Both the position numbers and the translations under genes were made by a program. Positions 44,952-54,209 of a stretch of 64,000 bases of DNA are shown in pieces (positions within the stretch are counted from its first letter, which is position 1; every line of letters begins with the position of its first letter). The notes under the pieces were generated by a model, which saw only the letters and a list, made by a program, of their open reading frames with translations, was not told the origin of the DNA and made no database searches. This DNA comes from MPNP01 sp965215545 (GTDB taxonomy: Bacteria; Pseudomonadota; Alphaproteobacteria; Rhodobacterales; Rhodobacteraceae): contig OZ244066.1 in assembly GCA_965215545.1 (NCBI GenBank), forward strand, positions 1,116,001 to 1,180,000, in the 5' to 3' direction.

Positions 44952-45716
44952 GTGCACGAGTTCTTGAACCATGGCTGGCGTTCCGGGCCCCTTCCCATCG
45001 CCCACAGGGGGGATTCGGCCCGCCACCCGGAAAACACCATGGAGGCCTTCGAGGCAGCCTATGCTCTGGGTTATCGGTATCTGGAGACCGATGTCCACGC
45101 CACGCGTGATGGCAAGCTGGTCGTGTTCCATGACGAGACCCTTGATCGGATGACAGACGGATCCGGTCCGATTGCCGGACAGACCTGGGACACTCTTTGT
45201 CGGCTGCGGATTGCCGGCACCGCCCGGATCCCCCTCCTTGCCGACCTTCTTGATCGTTGGTCCGATACCCGGTTCATCATCGATCCCAAGGCGGACGGTG
45301 CGGTGGAACCGCTCTACCGGACCCTTGCCGACCGCAATGCCTGGGATCGCGTGTGCGTCGGATCCTTTTCCGGCCAACGGATCCAGTGGCTTCGTCAACA
45401 GGCTGGCCCGCAACTCTGCACATCCACGACCCCCATGGAAACCCTGCGCCTGCGCCTTGGGTCCATGGGTCTGCCATCGGGCCGTTTCCGGGCCCGGTGC
45501 ATCCAGGCGCCCCTGCGGCATCGGGGCTTCCGGGTCATGACACCCCGCTTTCTCGCCGCTGCCAGGAGACATGGTCTGCCCGTCCAGGCCTGGACGATCA
45601 ATGACCGTCAGACCATGGAGCGGCTGATCGAGATCGGCGTTGATGCCATCATGACGGATGAGGCCGAACGCCTGAAATCCCTTCTGCAGGATCACGGAAC
45701 ATGGCAGGATCCCTGA
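44952..45716 (+). CDS. Glycerophosphodiester phosphodiesterase
   Basis: A 254-residue GDPD-family enzyme that hydrolyses glycerophosphodiesters to glycerol 3-phosphate and alcohol. Catalytic motifs: IAHRGDSARHPENTMEAF near residue 16, LETDVHATRDGKLVVFHDETLDR split around residue 45-65 (E, D and H residues), and the C-terminal VQAWTINDRQTM. No signal peptide is seen, so it is cytoplasmic. The start is GTG 44952. Confidence 0.92.
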   Translation: MHEFLNHGWRSGPLPIAHRGDSARHPENTMEAFEAAYALGYRYLETDVHATRDGKLVVFHDETLDRMTDGSGPIAGQTWDTLCRLRIAGTARIPLLADLLDRWSDTRFIIDPKADGAVEPLYRTLADRNAWDRVCVGSFSGQRIQWLRQQAGPQLCTSTTPMETLRLRLGSMGLPSGRFRARCIQAPLRHRGFRVMTPRFLAAARRHGLPVQAWTINDRQTMERLIEIGVDAIMTDEAERLKSLLQDHGTWQDP

Positions 45717-45810
45717 CACGGCCGTCCGACCCGACCCGCTGCCGGCCTCTCTGGCAAGCAGGCAGCAATTGGCATAAGCGGACGGCAATCGAGATTCGGA
45801 ATATTGGACC

Positions 45811-47544
45811 ATGACGACCACCAGTACCGCCAAGGCGCATCTCCCCAGCCGCCATGTCAGCCAGGGCCATGCCAGGGCCCCCCACCGGTCCTACTATTAC
45901 GCCATGGGTCTGAGCGAGAAGGAGATCGATCAGCCATTTGTCGGGGTCGCCACATGCTGGAACGAAGCCGCACCCTGCAACATCGCCCTTGATCGGCAGG
46001 CCCAGGCCGTCAAACTGGGCGTCAAGTCCGCCGAGGGGACCCCGCGGGAGTTCACCACCATCACCGTGACCGATGGGATTGCCATGGGTCATGAGGGCAT
46101 GCGATCATCACTGGCATCGCGCGAGGCCATCGCCGATACCGTTGAATTGACCATGCGCGGCCATTGCTATGATGCTCTTGTTGGATTGGCTGGTTGCGAC
46201 AAATCACTGCCGGGCATGATGATGGCCATGGTCCGCCTCAATGTTCCATCGGTCTTCATCTATGGTGGTTCCATCCTGCCCGGTCGCCTCGAGGGCCGGG
46301 ACCTGACCGTTCAGGATGTCTTTGAGGCTGTCGGGAAGCACCAGGCCGGGGTGATCTCGGATGCCGAACTCGAGATCATCGAGCGGGTGGCCTGCCCGTC
46401 GGCGGGTGCCTGCGGTGGGCAGTTCACGGCCAATACCATGGCCTGTGTCGCCGAGGCCATCGGCCTGGCCCTTCCCAACTCATCCGGTGCGCCGGCTCCC
46501 TATGAGAGCCGGGACCAGTTCTGCGAAGCCTCGGGTGTGGCGGTGATGAACTTGCTCGCAAGGAACATCCGGGCCCGGGATATCGTCACCCGCAAGTCGC
46601 TCGAGAATGCCGCCCGGGTCGTGGCCTGCACTGGAGGCTCGACCAATGCCGGTCTGCATTTGCCTGCCATTGCCCATGAGGCCGGCATCACGTTCGATCT
46701 GTTCGATGTCTGCGACATCTTCAAGGACACACCCTATTTCGTCAATCTCCGACCCGGCGGGGATTACGTTGCCAAGGATCTCTATGAGGCGGGCGGCGTG
46801 CCGGTCGTCATGCGCGAGTTGCGCAAGGCCGGTCTCATTCATGAGGACTGTCTGGTGGCCACGGGTCAGACAATCGGTGAGGAACTGGACAAGGTTGACC
46901 GTGCGGTGGATGGCAAGGTGATCTTTCCGGTGGAGACACCCATTTCGACAACCGGTGGTGTGGTGGGTCTCAGGGGCAATCTGGCTCCGGAAGGGGCAAT
47001 CGTCAAGATCGCCGGCATGGATGAGGACCAGCTGTGCTTTGCCGGCCCGGCCAATGTGTTCGAGTGTGAGGAGGATGCCTTTGCCGCCGTGAAGGAGCGC
47101 CGCTACCAGGAGGGCGACGTGATCGTCATCAGGAATGAAGGGCCCGCCGGCGGCCCGGGCATGCGCGAAATGCTGGCGACGACGGCCGCTCTCTCGGGCC
47201 AGGGAATGGGCAGGAAAGTCGCCCTGATCACCGATGGTCGTTTCTCCGGTGCCACGCGCGGTTTCTGCATCGGCCACATCGGCCCCGAGGCCGCGCATTG
47301 TGGCCCGATCGCCCTCGTCCGATCCGGGGACATGATCACCATTGACGCACTGGCTGGCGTGATCTCGGTCGCCATCGACGACGACGAGATGGAACGACGC
47401 AAGGCGGCATGGCCCGGCCCGCGCCCGACACTCTACAGTTCCGGGTCATTGTGGAAATACGCCCAGCTTGTCGGCCCCACCCGCGAGGGTGCCGTCACCC
47501 ACCCCGGAGGTGCCAAGGAATCCCATTGTTACATGGATCTCTGA
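45811..47544 (+). CDS. ilvD: Dihydroxy-acid dehydratase
   Basis: A 577-residue iron-sulfur enzyme converting 2,3-dihydroxy-isovalerate (or methylvalerate) into the 2-oxo acid in branched-chain amino acid synthesis. Cluster ligands are in the ATCWNEAAPCN region, in GCDKSLPGMMMAM near residue 129 and in PSAGACGGQFTANTMA near residue 197. The C-terminal GRFSGATRGFCIGHIGPEA motif is normal. It stands as a single gene; the IS66-derived element lies 89 bases downstream. Confidence 0.97.
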   Translation: MTTTSTAKAHLPSRHVSQGHARAPHRSYYYAMGLSEKEIDQPFVGVATCWNEAAPCNIALDRQAQAVKLGVKSAEGTPREFTTITVTDGIAMGHEGMRSSLASREAIADTVELTMRGHCYDALVGLAGCDKSLPGMMMAMVRLNVPSVFIYGGSILPGRLEGRDLTVQDVFEAVGKHQAGVISDAELEIIERVACPSAGACGGQFTANTMACVAEAIGLALPNSSGAPAPYESRDQFCEASGVAVMNLLARNIRARDIVTRKSLENAARVVACTGGSTNAGLHLPAIAHEAGITFDLFDVCDIFKDTPYFVNLRPGGDYVAKDLYEAGGVPVVMRELRKAGLIHEDCLVATGQTIGEELDKVDRAVDGKVIFPVETPISTTGGVVGLRGNLAPEGAIVKIAGMDEDQLCFAGPANVFECEEDAFAAVKERRYQEGDVIVIRNEGPAGGPGMREMLATTAALSGQGMGRKVALITDGRFSGATRGFCIGHIGPEAAHCGPIALVRSGDMITIDALAGVISVAIDDDEMERRKAAWPGPRPTLYSSGSLWKYAQLVGPTREGAVTHPGGAKESHCYMDL

Positions 47545-47632
47545 CCATAACCATTCCGGTTCCTGCCCGGCCCGCTGATTCCCCTTTAAGCCCTGCATCT
47601 CATGGTTCGGGAACTTGACAGTTACCTGTGAT

Positions 47633-48200
47633 GTAACTGTTCAGGGTCTTCCCGACCCCCACGCCCCGTCCGCCAGATTCCGTTTGACAATGGGTACCGC
47701 ACCGCCCCTACGTCCATCAACCAAGACGGCCAAAGCCGCGGTGCCAGGCAGCAGGCAGGCATCCCGTGTCAGGACCCATCGACGATCATGCGCACGTAGC
47801 CAACCCTGTTGCTGCCCTGACGGCAGCCCACGCGGCGCGCGATGCCGCCCCCGCGGGTCTGCGGGACCTGGTTGCCGAGCTGTGCACGACAGTTGCCGTC
47901 CAGGCTGCGCGCATCGCCGCACGCGAGTTCCGGCGACCAACAATGCGGCCGAGCGGGCCCTGCGCCCACAAGGTGCAGCAGACGATCGCCGGCCGTTGCC
48001 GCAGACCCGAGGGGGTCCGGCACCATGCCGTGCTGCGGGCTGTGCTGGACACGGCCCGCCGGCAGGGCTGGACCCGGCTGGCGACGCTGCGGGCGTCACC
48101 AGGGGCGCTGATGGGCCGGGTCGCCGCGATGGACTCCGCTCCGGTTCACTGATCGCCCTTCCGGGCTGGCAGTTCCTGGTTCAGGAACCTGAACAGTTAC
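47633..48200 (+). mobile_element. IS66-derived deletion element (568 bp) with 8-bp target duplication
   Basis: The ends are GTAACTGTTCAGG and its inverse CCTGAACAGTTAC, and an exact 8-bp direct repeat CCTGTGAT flanks it (47625-47632 and 48201-48208). GTAA ends and 8-bp duplications are typical of IS66. Inside, a frame at 47766-48152 joins an IS66-like N-terminal helix (GLRDLVAELCTTVAVQAARIA) to the C-terminal region; the motif ATNNAAERALRPQ, diagnostic for IS66 TnpC, reads in a neighbouring frame. The middle of the transposase is gone. Confidence 0.85.
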
Positions 48201-48277
48201 CCTGTGATTTTGATCGCTGATAGAAGATTACGGGGCCGTGGCAGAAATGATAAAGGTGGATTCCGAGGGGGACCGAG

Positions 48278-48874
48278 ATGAAGGGAAGGAACAAATTTTC
48301 GGATCTGCAGGCCAAAGCTATTCGCACTCTTCTCCAAAAAATCAGGAGCGCAAGTCGCCAGGACCAGAAGATGTTGCGCAGGAGTCTTCGGCAACGATAC
48401 GGATTTTTCATATCCGACTTTTCAACCAGTGGCAGGGGATTCAGCGAAGACGATTTCAATGAACGGGTGCGTGAGGGTGTAATTGGCGTATACAAATCAG
48501 GCCAAGCCGTTCTGCAGGATCGTTCAGCTTCTACCCTTGCGTTTTCGTGGAGTGCTTGGCAGGCGTTCCCCGATCCTCGCTCGGGTGGCATCTTGACCGC
48601 TCCGTTCGGGCCGGGTGTCTATGAGTTGCGCAATCGCAAAACGGATGAAAGGGTGCTCTTTGGCATGGCCAAAAATGTGGCAAGTCGAATGTCCTCCCTC
48701 CTGCCCTGCCCGCTGGGTACAGGAACCCGGAACAACATGAAAAAGCGAACATATGTCTGCAAACATCTTGGCTATATCGAGTACCGAAGCAAACCCTGCG
48801 CTGACGGTGCGGCTGCGGCCGTGGAAGAGGGCCTGCTCCGAGAGAACAGGCACCGTTACGTCTTCCCAACTTGA
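48278..48874 (+). CDS. GIY-YIG-like protein
   Basis: A 198-residue protein. Residues about 105-198 resemble a GIY-YIG nuclease-like domain (FGPGVYELRNRKTDERVLFG, KNVASRMSSLLP, then RTYVCKHLGYIEYR and AAAAVEEGLLREN). The catalytic Y-Y pair is only partly kept (GVYEL, VLFGM), so activity is uncertain. The N-terminal 90 residues form a separate basic helical domain (LRQRYGFFISDFS). Composition is AT-richer than ilvD. It lies 77 bases beyond the IS66-derived element and starts a group of uncharacterised genes. Confidence 0.6.
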   Translation: MKGRNKFSDLQAKAIRTLLQKIRSASRQDQKMLRRSLRQRYGFFISDFSTSGRGFSEDDFNERVREGVIGVYKSGQAVLQDRSASTLAFSWSAWQAFPDPRSGGILTAPFGPGVYELRNRKTDERVLFGMAKNVASRMSSLLPCPLGTGTRNNMKKRTYVCKHLGYIEYRSKPCADGAAAAVEEGLLRENRHRYVFPT

Positions 48875-49027
48875 GCCCAGGATTGGGAAGCTATTTCTCG
48901 GCCCTTGTCAACACTACCGAATTATGACAGGCGATCATCCCCACCAGAAACGCCCCGGATGGGTCGGGGCAGGGTCCGGAGTTGCAGGAGGTGTTTCCTC
49001 TGAGCTTCCTTTCGAGGGCCTCGATCA

Positions 49028-49555
49028 ATGACCTCCAATGCCTCCAATCCTTCCATCGCTGCTCCTCTTCTTTCTGACAATGATCGAATGGCAGAGTTGT
49101 CGTTTGCCTATCTCTCCGCACTTGCCGCCAAGGCTGGGTACACATGCCAACGGGGGCCGCTACCGGATGTGGACAGCATTGATGCCACCGTCCGGACGAG
49201 TGATCCAATGCGGACACAGTTCGATGTTCAACTCAAGTCAACCGCCTCGCCGCAGATCGGAAGCAACTGTGATCTCCGCTTCCCACTGAAAATAAAAAAC
49301 TATAATGATCTGATTGCTGACCGAGCAACACCCCTGTATCTCCGTGTCCTTGAATTCCCACCGGCAGAAGCGGACTGGCTGCAATGCACGGTTGAATCCC
49401 TGATCATGAAAAAATGTCTTTGGCGGACATCCCTGTTGGGGTTAAATCCGGTCATGAATCAGTCAAGCAAGACGATCAGCATTCCAACAAGCCAGCGGCT
49501 TGGTCCGGCGGGCCTGGATCCGATCCCGGTGGATTTGAAAGGGAGCGCCCCATGA
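49028..49555 (+). CDS. DUF4365 domain protein
   Basis: A 175-residue protein. MAELSFAYLSALAAKAGYTC, then DVDSIDATVRT and FDVQLKSTASPQIG match DUF4365, a PD-(D/E)XK-like fold with a D and a QxK motif. Such proteins are suspected nucleases, often in defence islands. The stop overlaps the next start as ATGA, so the two are coupled. AT-richer than the flanking operons. Confidence 0.75.
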   Translation: MTSNASNPSIAAPLLSDNDRMAELSFAYLSALAAKAGYTCQRGPLPDVDSIDATVRTSDPMRTQFDVQLKSTASPQIGSNCDLRFPLKIKNYNDLIADRATPLYLRVLEFPPAEADWLQCTVESLIMKKCLWRTSLLGLNPVMNQSSKTISIPTSQRLGPAGLDPIPVDLKGSAP

Positions 49556-50112
49556 GTGCTCAGGCAAATATTGAGACCGCTGGCGTCGTTGATCCCCTGG
49601 GTGTGCGGGCATATCTGGCGCAACACGGCTGGGACAGGATCGGGTCTTCTCATAACGAAGCCATGGATGTCTATGCGCTGGATGACGCAATTGTGCATGT
49701 GCCCGCTTCAGGACATTTTGTGGACTACACAACGCGGATTCTGCAGCTTGTTCAAACAATTGCGCAAACGGAGAAACGCCCTGAATCTGCAATCCTTAGA
49801 GACTTGTCCTTGGCAGGAATGGATCTCGTTCGGGTTCGATTGCCTCAAGCGTCCGAGGATCATTCCATTCCTCTCCCGCAAGGCGCAACCCTTTTGGGTG
49901 AGGCAGTCAATCTTCTGTTGGCTGCTGCTTGTGCGGCGTTCCAGCCAGGACAGAAGCGGTTCCGTGCAGGGGGCAACCAGCGGGCAACGGAATGCATCCA
50001 AGCAGTCAGATTGGGTCAAACCGAACCGGGCAGTTTTGTCGTGAATCTGCTGGTCCCGATCTCGCCCTCACTTACCGAACAGGAACCCATGCTTGATCTT
50101 GAACCGGACTGA
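49552..50112 (+). CDS. N-terminal half of an uncharacterised protein coupled to DUF4365
   Basis: 186 codons from ATG 49552 to TGA 50110-50112. Features: YLAQHGWDRIG, a DYTTRILQLVQTIAQTEKRP segment and LGQTEPGSFVVNLLVPIS. I recognise it as the first half of an uncharacterised protein that is usually one chain of about 370 residues. The next frame (50116-50679) continues in the same reading frame and carries the second half. The single TGA therefore splits the gene. It may be a recent nonsense mutation. Confidence 0.6.
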   Translation: MSAQANIETAGVVDPLGVRAYLAQHGWDRIGSSHNEAMDVYALDDAIVHVPASGHFVDYTTRILQLVQTIAQTEKRPESAILRDLSLAGMDLVRVRLPQASEDHSIPLPQGATLLGEAVNLLLAAACAAFQPGQKRFRAGGNQRATECIQAVRLGQTEPGSFVVNLLVPISPSLTEQEPMLDLEPD

Positions 50113-50115
50113 CGG

Positions 50116-50679
50116 TTGATGACCCGGACGCTTGTCTCTGGCCTGCAGGCGGCACAAGAAGCAATGGTCCTGGTCAATCGTGGAGAGAAGATTGCCGCAT
50201 TCGAGGAACGAATCTCTCGGGGTATCACTGCCAATCTGTGCCAATCTGTCGCCACATTGATCGAAGCCGGTAAGGGGTTGGATGTCTCGGTGCGTTGGGC
50301 TTTGACGCGAGATGCCCCAAAGACACAGAATGGCAGGCAGGCCAGGGCAGCATTCGTGCCTTCCGCTGCCGGTATCCTTCATGAAGCCGCAACAGTTCTC
50401 GGCGATCAGCAAGAGCGCAGCAATGAGCGTATCGAGGGCTTTATCTCTGCCCTGAATCGTGATCGGTCTCAGGCGAAAGGCCGTGTGACCATCAAGGCAT
50501 TCATTGACAACAGGATGCGGTCAGTGACGGCGACATTTCCTGCATCTGACTATTCCAGGATCACCGAAGCTCATGACAAGAGGATGACTGTCGCTCTGGA
50601 GGGCGACCTTCATCGGGAGGGGCAGCGGTGGTACCTTGAAGCACCGCGGAACCTTGTCGTCAATGAGGATGAGGAATGA
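50116..50679 (+). CDS. C-terminal half of the same protein
   Basis: 187 codons in the same frame as the previous entry, beginning three bases after its TGA. ISRGITANLCQSVATLIEAG, VRWALTRDAP and AFIDNRMRSVTATFPASDYS, ending GQRWYLEAPRNLVV, are the expected second half of the family. A restart at TTG 50116 or ATG 50119 is possible, giving a two-chain protein. Function unknown. Confidence 0.6.
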   Translation: MMTRTLVSGLQAAQEAMVLVNRGEKIAAFEERISRGITANLCQSVATLIEAGKGLDVSVRWALTRDAPKTQNGRQARAAFVPSAAGILHEAATVLGDQQERSNERIEGFISALNRDRSQAKGRVTIKAFIDNRMRSVTATFPASDYSRITEAHDKRMTVALEGDLHREGQRWYLEAPRNLVVNEDEE

Positions 50680-50996
50680 ACGAGTCGGATTTGTCCAGGA
50701 CTCTGAAATCGGGGTCAAGGGCCGCGGGGCAGGAACATGCCGGAAGGACTGCCTCGCAAAGGCCCATCAAGGACCCTCATGCCAATCCGCTGTGATTCGG
50801 TAAGCCCATCCGACACACAGTTCCCGGTCCCCCTGTCCACAAACTGCGTTTGTCGGATGGAGATGTTGGCGTGCAAGCCAGAGAGACGCAGTCCTGGTGA
50901 ATGCGAAATGAGTAACGAATGTTTGCAGCACATGAAGGCTTGTCGATCCCACAAACGGTTTTGCAGCAGGCACCGGGGACTGATAACGGGACCTTT
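50680..50996. other. Stretch without a gene before the Anbu operon
   Basis: About 320 bases with no recognised gene or repeat. It presumably holds the promoter of the ATP-grasp operon. Confidence 0.4.
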
Positions 50997-52424
50997 ATGG
51001 GTGAAGAGACATCGATATTCGACGAAATGACCGGTCAGTCCGGCACACTTCGCAAACCGTACAGGTCCTATCGTGACTGGTTTGACGGCGAGGTTCTGCG
51101 TGACCTGCATCGGAAATCCTCGGAGGCGGAACTGTTCTTCCGTCGCACGGGGATCACGTTCAATGTCTATGGGGAAGCCGACGCGGATGAACGCCTCATT
51201 CCCTTTGACATCGTACCACGGATTCTTTCAGAGATGGAATGGCGGCGCCTCACCAAGGGGATCGAGCAGCGTGTCCGTGCCATCAATGCCTTTCTCTACG
51301 ACATCTATCACCGCCAGGAGATCCTGAAGGCGGGTCGGCTGCCCGTCGGCTTGATCGCCCGCAATTCAGCCTTCCTGCCCCAGATGATCGGGGTCTCCCC
51401 GCCTGGCAATGTCTATACCCATGTGGTCGGGATCGATATCGTCCGGACCGGCAGGGATGAGTTTTTTGTCCTTGAGGACAATGCGCGCACCCCGTCCGGT
51501 GTCTCCTACATGCTGGAGAACCGTGAAACCATGCTCCAGATGTTCCCCGAACTGTTTACCAGGATCAAGGTCCAGCCGATCCAGGACTATCCGATCAATC
51601 TGCTCCGGTCCCTCGGTGCCACAGCCCCACCCAACGGCTCGGATAACCCCACCGTGGCCGTCATGACGCCCGGGATCCACAACTCGGCCTATTTTGAGCA
51701 TATGTTCCTCGCTGATGGCATGGGTGTCGACCTGGTGGAAGGATCGGATCTCCGCGTCGTTGATGGCAAGATCGCCATGCGCACAACCCAGGGGTATCGG
51801 GCCATTGATGTGCTCTACCGTCGGGTGGACGACGAGTATCTCGATCCCCTGAATTTCAACCCCGACAGCATGCTGGGTGTTCCGGGCATCATGGATATCT
51901 ACCGGGCTGGCGGCATCACATTGGCCAACGCTCCCGGCACGGGCATCGCCGATGACAAGGCGATCTACAGTTACATGCCCGACATCGTCGAGTTCTACAC
52001 CGGCGAGAAGGCTCTCCTTGAAAATGTCCCCACCTGGCGGTGCGCGGAACCGGATGCCCTGGCCTATGTCATCGAGCATCTTGACGAGCTGGTCGTCAAG
52101 GAAGTCCATGGATCCGGTGGCTACGGGATGCATGTCGGTCCGGCGGCCTCAAGGAGGGACCGCGCTGCTTTTGCCAAAAAGTTGCAGGCCAATCCGGGCA
52201 ACTACATCGCCCAGCCTACCCTCGCCCTCTCCACGGTTCCCATCCTGGCCCGGACGGGCCTGGCTCCCCGTCATGTCGACCTGCGCCCCTTCGTCCTGGT
52301 CTCGCCTGAACGGATCACGATCACGCCCGGGGGCCTGACCCGCGTTGCCCTCAAGCGGGGGTCCCTCGTCGTCAATTCCAGTCAGGGTGGCGGCACCAAG
52401 GACACCTGGGTGCTGGGAGACTGA
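50997..52424 (+). CDS. Circularly permuted ATP-grasp protein
   Basis: A 475-residue protein of the CP_ATPgrasp family (DUF404/DUF407). Recognisable are FDEMTGQSG near the N-terminus, PFDIVPRILSEMEWRRLTKG, VGIDIVRTGRDEFFVLEDNARTP (split for length around residue 160) and VVKEVHGSGGYGMHVGP with ATP-binding residues. I use ATG 50997 as start; the frame runs from 50919. Genes of this family form an operon with alpha-E, transglutaminase and Anbu genes, exactly as here. It probably makes a peptide or amide bond on an unknown substrate. Confidence 0.93.
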   Translation: MGEETSIFDEMTGQSGTLRKPYRSYRDWFDGEVLRDLHRKSSEAELFFRRTGITFNVYGEADADERLIPFDIVPRILSEMEWRRLTKGIEQRVRAINAFLYDIYHRQEILKAGRLPVGLIARNSAFLPQMIGVSPPGNVYTHVVGIDIVRTGRDEFFVLEDNARTPSGVSYMLENRETMLQMFPELFTRIKVQPIQDYPINLLRSLGATAPPNGSDNPTVAVMTPGIHNSAYFEHMFLADGMGVDLVEGSDLRVVDGKIAMRTTQGYRAIDVLYRRVDDEYLDPLNFNPDSMLGVPGIMDIYRAGGITLANAPGTGIADDKAIYSYMPDIVEFYTGEKALLENVPTWRCAEPDALAYVIEHLDELVVKEVHGSGGYGMHVGPAASRRDRAAFAKKLQANPGNYIAQPTLALSTVPILARTGLAPRHVDLRPFVLVSPERITITPGGLTRVALKRGSLVVNSSQGGGTKDTWVLGD

Positions 52425-52425
52425 G

Positions 52426-53367
52426 GTGCTGGGCAAGACTGCCGGAGGTCTGTTCTGGATGTTCCGCTATCTCGAGCGGTCGGAGAATATCGCCCGATTG
52501 ATCGAAACCGGTCTGCGGATTGGCATGACCCGCTCGGTCGGATCCCATGATGAGTGGCAGAGTGTCCTGCAGACAGCGGCTGTCGAGCATCTCTATAATG
52601 AGCGCCATGCGACACTTGAGGCCAGCAAGGCCATTGATTTCCTGTTGCGTGATCCGGCCAATCCATCCTCGGTGATGGCGGCCATTTCCACCGCTCGCCT
52701 GAATGCCCGGCTTGTCCGGACCGCCATTTCCCGCGAGGTGTGGGGAGCGGTCAATGACACCTACCTGATCCTGCAGCAGGCCCTGAAGACACCGGTCTCC
52801 ACCCGGGACCTGACCAAGGTCCTCGACACCATCCGCCAGCAATCGGCCCTCGTGCGGGGTGCCACGCACGGGTCCATGCTGCGCAGTGACTTCTTTGATT
52901 TCTGCCGACTGGGCACATTCCTGGAACGTGCGGACAACACGGCGCGGATCCTGGATGTGAAATACTATGTCCTTTTGCCCTCCGTCGGCCAGATCGGCTC
53001 CAATCTTGACAATGTCCAATGGGAGACAATCCTGCGTTCAGTGGCTGGCCAGCGGGCCTATCGCTGGGTGAACCATGGTGAAACGACACCGATCGGGATT
53101 GCCGACTTCCTGATTTTCGATGGTCGGATGCCCCGCAGCCTGCTCTATTCGGTGCGCAAGATCGCCGCCAACATGACCTATCTTGAAGAGGCCTATGGGG
53201 CACGGCATGCATCCCACGACATGGCTGAGCAGTTGATGGAGCGGCTCGAAACGGCAACCATCAATTCGGTGTTTGACCATGGATTGCATGAATTCATTGC
53301 CAATGTCCTGAATGACCTCGCCAGCCTCGGTCGCCAGATCGAACACGACTATCGGTTTCTGGAGTGA
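52426..53367 (+). CDS. Alpha-E domain protein (DUF403)
   Basis: A 313-residue helical protein. It opens with LGKTAGGLFWMFRYLERSEN, the hallmark of the alpha-E family, and continues with CRLGTFLERADNTARILDVK. The start is GTG 52426 with GGGAG upstream; one base separates it from the previous stop. The fold carries a conserved E and R set but the chemistry is not known. It works with the ATP-grasp protein in the same operon. Confidence 0.92.
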   Translation: MLGKTAGGLFWMFRYLERSENIARLIETGLRIGMTRSVGSHDEWQSVLQTAAVEHLYNERHATLEASKAIDFLLRDPANPSSVMAAISTARLNARLVRTAISREVWGAVNDTYLILQQALKTPVSTRDLTKVLDTIRQQSALVRGATHGSMLRSDFFDFCRLGTFLERADNTARILDVKYYVLLPSVGQIGSNLDNVQWETILRSVAGQRAYRWVNHGETTPIGIADFLIFDGRMPRSLLYSVRKIAANMTYLEEAYGARHASHDMAEQLMERLETATINSVFDHGLHEFIANVLNDLASLGRQIEHDYRFLE

Positions 53368-53371
53368 TCCC

Positions 53372-54172
53372 ATGCGGCTCACCATCAGGCATACCACAAC
53401 CTACCGCTTTGAAGATGCGCCGGACTACGGGCTGCAGCAACTCCGCATGACCCCCAAACGCAGCAATGGGCAGAAGGTTGTGCAGTGGGACATGACCATC
53501 GACGGCGGGACAGAGCAGACTGTCTACACCGACCACCACCACAACCGTGTGACCCTCGTGTCGTATGACTCCGGTGCCAATACGGTGACCGTCCAGTGTC
53601 AGGGAGTTGTGGACACGGTCGATACCAATGGCATCATCGGTCATCATGGGGGATTCACACCCCTCTGGTACTTTCGCTCGCCAACCGAACTGACCCGTAT
53701 CGGGACCAGGGTCCAGCACCTTGTCGACAGCATTGCCACTGACGGCTCTGACGAGATTGCCCGGTTTCACGAACTCGCCACCACCATCCGGTGCGAGGTC
53801 ACCTACCAGACAGACGTCACGACAACATCGACCTCGGCCGAAAATGCCCTCAAACTGGGACAGGGTGTCTGCCAGGATCATGCCCATGTGTTCATTGCCG
53901 CGGCCCGCGCCATGGGCCGTCCGGCCCGTTACGTGTCGGGATACCTTCTGATCGAGGACCAGGCTGCCCAGTATGCCAGCCATGCCTGGGCCGAGGTCCA
54001 CATTGACGGCCTCGGCTGGCTGGGCTTTGATGTGTCCAATGGGATCTCGCCCGATGAGAGGTATGTCCGCGTGGCCACCGGTCTCGATTACCGGGATGCC
54101 GCGCCCGTCGCGGGATTGCGATTTGGCAGCGGTGGGGAAGCCATGGCCATCGACATCCAGGTCCAGCAGTGA
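53372..54172 (+). CDS. Transglutaminase-like cysteine protease
   Basis: A 266-residue enzyme. The bacterial transglutaminase N-terminal domain (RLTIRHTTTYRFED) is followed by the catalytic core: C in LGQGVCQDHAHVFIAAARAM, H in YASHAWAEVHID and D in GFDVSNG. Such proteins act as proteases or amidases. It starts at ATG 53372 four bases after DUF403, with GGAG upstream. Confidence 0.93.
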   Translation: MRLTIRHTTTYRFEDAPDYGLQQLRMTPKRSNGQKVVQWDMTIDGGTEQTVYTDHHHNRVTLVSYDSGANTVTVQCQGVVDTVDTNGIIGHHGGFTPLWYFRSPTELTRIGTRVQHLVDSIATDGSDEIARFHELATTIRCEVTYQTDVTTTSTSAENALKLGQGVCQDHAHVFIAAARAMGRPARYVSGYLLIEDQAAQYASHAWAEVHIDGLGWLGFDVSNGISPDERYVRVATGLDYRDAAPVAGLRFGSGGEAMAIDIQVQQ

Positions 54173-54209
54173 TGCATCCCCATCCTGACCCACATCGCAA
54201 GGAATTGCC

